64,000 bases of DNA from Peptoniphilus genitalis (lineage in GTDB: Bacteria; Bacillota; Clostridia; Tissierellales; Peptoniphilaceae), in the NCBI RefSeq assembly GCF_023614525.1, contig NZ_CP097885.1:556501-620500 (forward strand). Direction: 5' to 3'. Each line of letters starts with the position of its first letter. Position 1 is the first letter of the stretch. This document shows positions 61,696-64,000 of this stretch, piece by piece. The notes under the pieces are model-generated. The model had not been told where the DNA came from. It worked only from the letters and a program-made list of their open reading frames with translations, and made no database searches. A program made the translations under genes and the position numbers.

Positions 61696-62090
61696 TATGA
61701 ATTTCTTTCTTTTATACAATAATAAATATTAACTAAAACCAATATGCCTGACAACAATGTGCAAAATGGAATGGTTTTTGCTCTGCAAGCCATATCAGCT
61801 TTCATGCATCCACCAATAAGTACATGAGCGTTTAGTATCTCTAAAATTCCAATTGCTATAATTGAAATAGATAATCCTAAAGATATTTTTGAATCTTTAA
61901 CTACAATAAGAATGATTGCTAATACTAAAATGACTGCGCCAATACCCATAGTCATATTTCCCATCCAATGGCATTTCATGAACATCCCATTTTCCATAGG
62001 AGGACAAACTGGTATTATAAATTTTGGTGCAAGCACTAACAAGAGACCTATAATAGCAGAAATATATCCTAAAATCTTTTTTCTACTCAT
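61695..62090 (-). CDS. DUF4418-family membrane protein
   Basis: A protein of 131 residues with four membrane segments. Conserved cysteine/metal-type residues sit at the extracellular side: CPPMENGMFMKCHWM, GGCMKADMACRAK and FC. DUF4418 proteins often lie beside MacB-type ABC genes; their role is unknown. First gene of the iron operon, with AAGGAT upstream. The Cys/Met/His content suggests metal handling, which is inference. Confidence 0.82.
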   Translation of the reverse strand: MSRKKILGYISAIIGLLLVLAPKFIIPVCPPMENGMFMKCHWMGNMTMGIGAVILVLAIILIVVKDSKISLGLSISIIAIGILEILNAHVLIGGCMKADMACRAKTIPFCTLLSGILVLVNIYYCIKERNS

Positions 62091-62272
62091 TTTAATTATC
62101 CTTTCTACTTCTCTTTATTGATGACATTGTAATATAAAAACGTGTTTATATTTTTTTGAAAATTACATCAATTAAATATAAATTTGTAATTAATATTACT
62201 TAATCATTATTTTTAATTATAGTATGTAATTCCGCCAAATTTTTACAAGATTTTTCCGAAATATATTTAATA
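62091..62272. other. Upstream region of the iron operon
   Basis: AT-rich, presumably containing the operon promoter. TACAAT and TATATT occur on the minus strand but with no clear -35 box. I see no convincing Fur or DtxR site. The stretch TTAATCATTATTTTT (near 62200) only partly fits a Fur box. Confidence 0.35.
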
Positions 62273-62642
62273 AATATTTAAAAGAATTTAGATCTTGTGT
62301 CACTTCTTTTAATAAGTGGTTTGATGAAATATGCAATTCTTTTGACTATCCTTGGTCTAATGGTCTTCTTGAAGGCACACATACTAAGATAAAAAACTTT
62401 AAAGAGAAATTGCTTTAGTATGAAAATTTTTAATTTATTTAAAAAAAGAAATATGTTTGCATTTAAGTGGCGATAGGAAAAAGGGAAAATTCGCAAAACC
62501 CTTAGGGGTTTTGTTGCTATGCTTATTTTTAATGGTTTTTTAATTATTTTGGATTTGATAGTTTATTAGTGTCTAAGATTTGATTTTTACACAAAGAAAG
62601 AGACTCGAGTTAACAAGTCTCCCCAATATTTGACATAGAGCC
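62273..62642 (+). pseudogene. Second remnant of the same ISL3-family element (3' part)
   Basis: Similar to the right third of the remnant at 51991-52893 and in the same orientation. It encodes FNKWFDEICNSFDYPWSN then GLLEGTHTKIK before a frameshift. Both share the non-coding tail with the GAGACTCG hairpin and the end GACATAGAGCC (62642). Here the catalytic-region LEGTH is intact, whereas the first copy reads LEVTH. Left part deleted. Confidence 0.85.
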
Positions 62643-62643
62643 T

Positions 62644-62678
62644 AAAAAAAAGGAATACCTCCTAAGAGATATTCCTTT
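62644..62678 (-). terminator. Terminator of the feo operon
   Basis: Minus strand AAAGGAATA and TATTCCTTT, then seven T; 8 bases after the stop of the small Cys-rich gene. Confidence 0.9.
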
Positions 62679-62685
62679 AATAATT

Positions 62686-62826
62686 TTATTTGTGTAAGTG
62701 ATCTGTTGAGCATGATCCATGACAAGCGTCACAACCACAATCACAAGATCCCTTGCTTTTAATAACTTTTTTAACTGCAAAAGCAATTAAAACTAAAACT
62801 ACAGCTCCAACTATTATGTTAGCCAT
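62686..62826 (-). CDS. FeoB-associated Cys-rich membrane peptide (46 aa)
   Basis: Short protein starting MANIIVGAVVLVLIAFAVKK: one membrane segment (about 3-22), then CDCGCDACHGSC and a His-rich end. This is the layout of the FeoB-associated Cys-rich membrane family (single TM then clustered cysteines). It lies 21 bases after feoB and before a terminator. Its role may be to hold or reduce iron for FeoB. Confidence 0.9.
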   Translation of the reverse strand: MANIIVGAVVLVLIAFAVKKVIKSKGSCDCGCDACHGSCSTDHLHK

Positions 62827-62847
62827 ATTTTCACCCTCTTAAATTAA

Positions 62848-64000
62848 TTAAATTCCATACTCACTTTTTTTATAAGCACCATACTCATTTTCCTTTACCA
62901 TATCTGGTCTAAAGATAAAGTATAGGTAAACAAGTAGGATTGCAATAGCAACTCCTGTTCCTAGGTTAAAGGCTTCTTTTAATACTAGGACTCTACCAAA
63001 TTGATAAATCATAAGAGATACTGTGTATGAGAATACTAGTTGATAGGTAGTTGCTACAATGAAGCCCTTATATGATCCCATTTCAGACTTAATTGCCCCC
63101 ATTGTTGCGAAGCAAGGTATAGTTAATTGGTTGAAGAATACAAAGGAGAATACTGTAACAACATTAAATTGTGTGTGTAGCAATTGTACAAGTGGTGCTA
63201 CGTTATCTTCTACATCTCCAAGACCTGCAACAACTCCGTAAGTTCCTACAACTACTTCCTTTGCTACTAGACCAAGGATAGTTGACACAGCTGCCATCCA
63301 GTTACCAAATCCAAGTGGTGCAAAGATAAAGGCAAGTTTCTTTCCAATGAAGGCAAGAATTGAATCTGTTGATGCTTCATCAAAGTTTACGAAGTGTCCT
63401 TCTACTGAAATGTTCTTTGCGAACCAAATTAAAACTGTCATTAGAAGAATTATTGTACCAGCCTTAACAACGAAGGCCTTTCCTCTATAATAAGTTGCTC
63501 TAAATACATTGTATGCTGAAGGTACGTGATATTCTGGAAGTTCCATTACGAATGGTGCTGGATCTCCACGGAATAAGTTAGTTTTCTTTAACATAACACC
63601 TGACACAATTACCGCTAAGATACCACCAAAGTACCAAATTGGTCCGTACCACCATACATCACCAAAGAAAGCTGCAAAAAGTGCAATAATAGCTGTCTTT
63701 GCTCCACATGGCATGAAGGATGAAACCATAATTGTCATCTTCCTGTCATTGTCATTTTCAATAGTTCTTGTTCCCATAATTGCTGGTACTGAACAACCTG
63801 TACCAATTAAGATTGGGATAAAGGATTTACCAGATAGACCAAATCTTCTAAAGATTCTATCTAGGATAAAGGCAATTCTTGACATATAACCACAGTCTTC
63901 AAGGATTGCGATACATAGGAATAGGGAAACAATTACTGGTAAGAAACCAAGAACAGCACCAACACCGCCTATGATACCATCAACTATTAGTGAAGTTAAC
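62848..64000 (-). CDS. feoB: Ferrous iron transporter FeoB (C-terminal part, cut by window edge)
   Basis: The frame is open from the window edge to the stop at 62848; the visible part is about 384 residues of the membrane domain. LIVDGIIGGVGAVLGFLP, EDCGYMSRIAF and GTGCSVPAIMGTRT are Gate/FeoB_C signatures. The GTPase domain lies outside the window. It ends with a hydrophilic tail YGAYKKSEYGI. Followed by the small Cys-rich gene and a terminator. Confidence 0.97.
   Translation of the reverse strand, partial: LTSLIVDGIIGGVGAVLGFLPVIVSLFLCIAILEDCGYMSRIAFILDRIFRRFGLSGKSFIPILIGTGCSVPAIMGTRTIENDNDRKMTIMVSSFMPCGAKTAIIALFAAFFGDVWWYGPIWYFGGILAVIVSGVMLKKTNLFRGDPAPFVMELPEYHVPSAYNVFRATYYRGKAFVVKAGTIILLMTVLIWFAKNISVEGHFVNFDEASTDSILAFIGKKLAFIFAPLGFGNWMAAVSTILGLVAKEVVVGTYGVVAGLGDVEDNVAPLVQLLHTQFNVVTVFSFVFFNQLTIPCFATMGAIKSEMGSYKGFIVATTYQLVFSYTVSLMIYQFGRVLVLKEAFNLGTGVAIAILLVYLYFIFRPDMVKENEYGAYKKSEYGI

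Noticed and set aside
62195-62225. Possible Fur box upstream of the iron operon
   Set aside because: Only part of the consensus is present in a very AT-rich stretch; such matches are expected by chance.

Overview
The window comes from a low-GC, anaerobic Gram-positive bacterium. Supporting signs are the AT-rich intergenic DNA, strong GGAGG-type ribosome binding sites, frequent TTG/GTG starts, the [FeFe]-hydrogenase maturation genes hydE-hydG-hydF, a V/A-type ATPase operon, Veg, RicT, tandem PstA-type cyclic-di-AMP receptors and a long Bacillus/Clostridium-type SRP RNA. My best guess is the Tissierellia (Peptoniphilaceae-like cocci such as Peptoniphilus or Anaerococcus), but the sequence alone does not settle the genus.

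Layout. 0-8.6 kb: bioB (cut by the window edge), trmB, a membrane-anchored nuclease, an NhaC-type antiporter, a three-gene operon around a small HD phosphohydrolase, and hydE-hydG-hydF. 8.9-16.6 kb: a MATE transporter, trxB, an unknown membrane protein, a HutD-like protein, type 2 IPP isomerase, and the murB-rapZ-yvcK cell-envelope cluster. 16.7-17.5 kb: a gene-free block made of two inverted copies of a GC-rich, hairpin-forming repeat. 17.6-21.6 kb: the ftsE-ftsX-M23 peptidase-ctpA cell-wall cluster. 21.8-29.9 kb: a CofE-like ligase, veg, mnmA, ribosomal protein L25, a HAD phosphatase, the bioY-bioD-bioA operon and ferritin. 29.9-37.5 kb: a block resembling yaaO-tmk-yaaQ-holB-yaaT of Bacillus (decarboxylase, tmk, two pstA paralogues, holB, ricT), a large membrane hydrolase, and birA. 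37.5-43.0 kb: tRNA-Ser plus SRP RNA, a MurI-like protein lacking the catalytic cysteines, ispE, a GntR-ABC operon and an AspT-like carrier. 43.1-51.6 kb: a nine-gene V-ATPase operon. 52-62.6 kb: a ten-gene iron-transport operon lying between two remnants of the same ISL3-type insertion sequence. 62.7-64 kb: a FeoB-associated Cys-rich peptide and the 3' part of feoB.

Connections. Two sites with the same geometry, TTGTC-AA-Y then N15 then GTTAAC, overlap the promoter regions of bioB and of bioY-bioD-bioA. BirA, encoded at 36.5-37.5 kb, has the DNA-binding domain that would read them, so the window holds a nearly complete biotin regulon. The iron operon has the same FTR1-P19-DUF2318-permease-permease-ATPase order as the Campylobacter P19 and uropathogenic E. 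coli Fet systems. It adds an FMN-binding lipoprotein, a third permease, a second ATPase and a DUF4418 protein. With feoB and ferritin it makes the window rich in iron handling.

The most unusual items are the inverted-repeat block at 16.7-17.5 kb, the IS-flanked extended Fet-like locus, an SRP RNA whose apical loop departs from the usual GGAA, the tandem PstA paralogues, and the MurI-like pseudo-enzyme. All calls rest on reading the sequence and on knowledge of the families; no database search was run.
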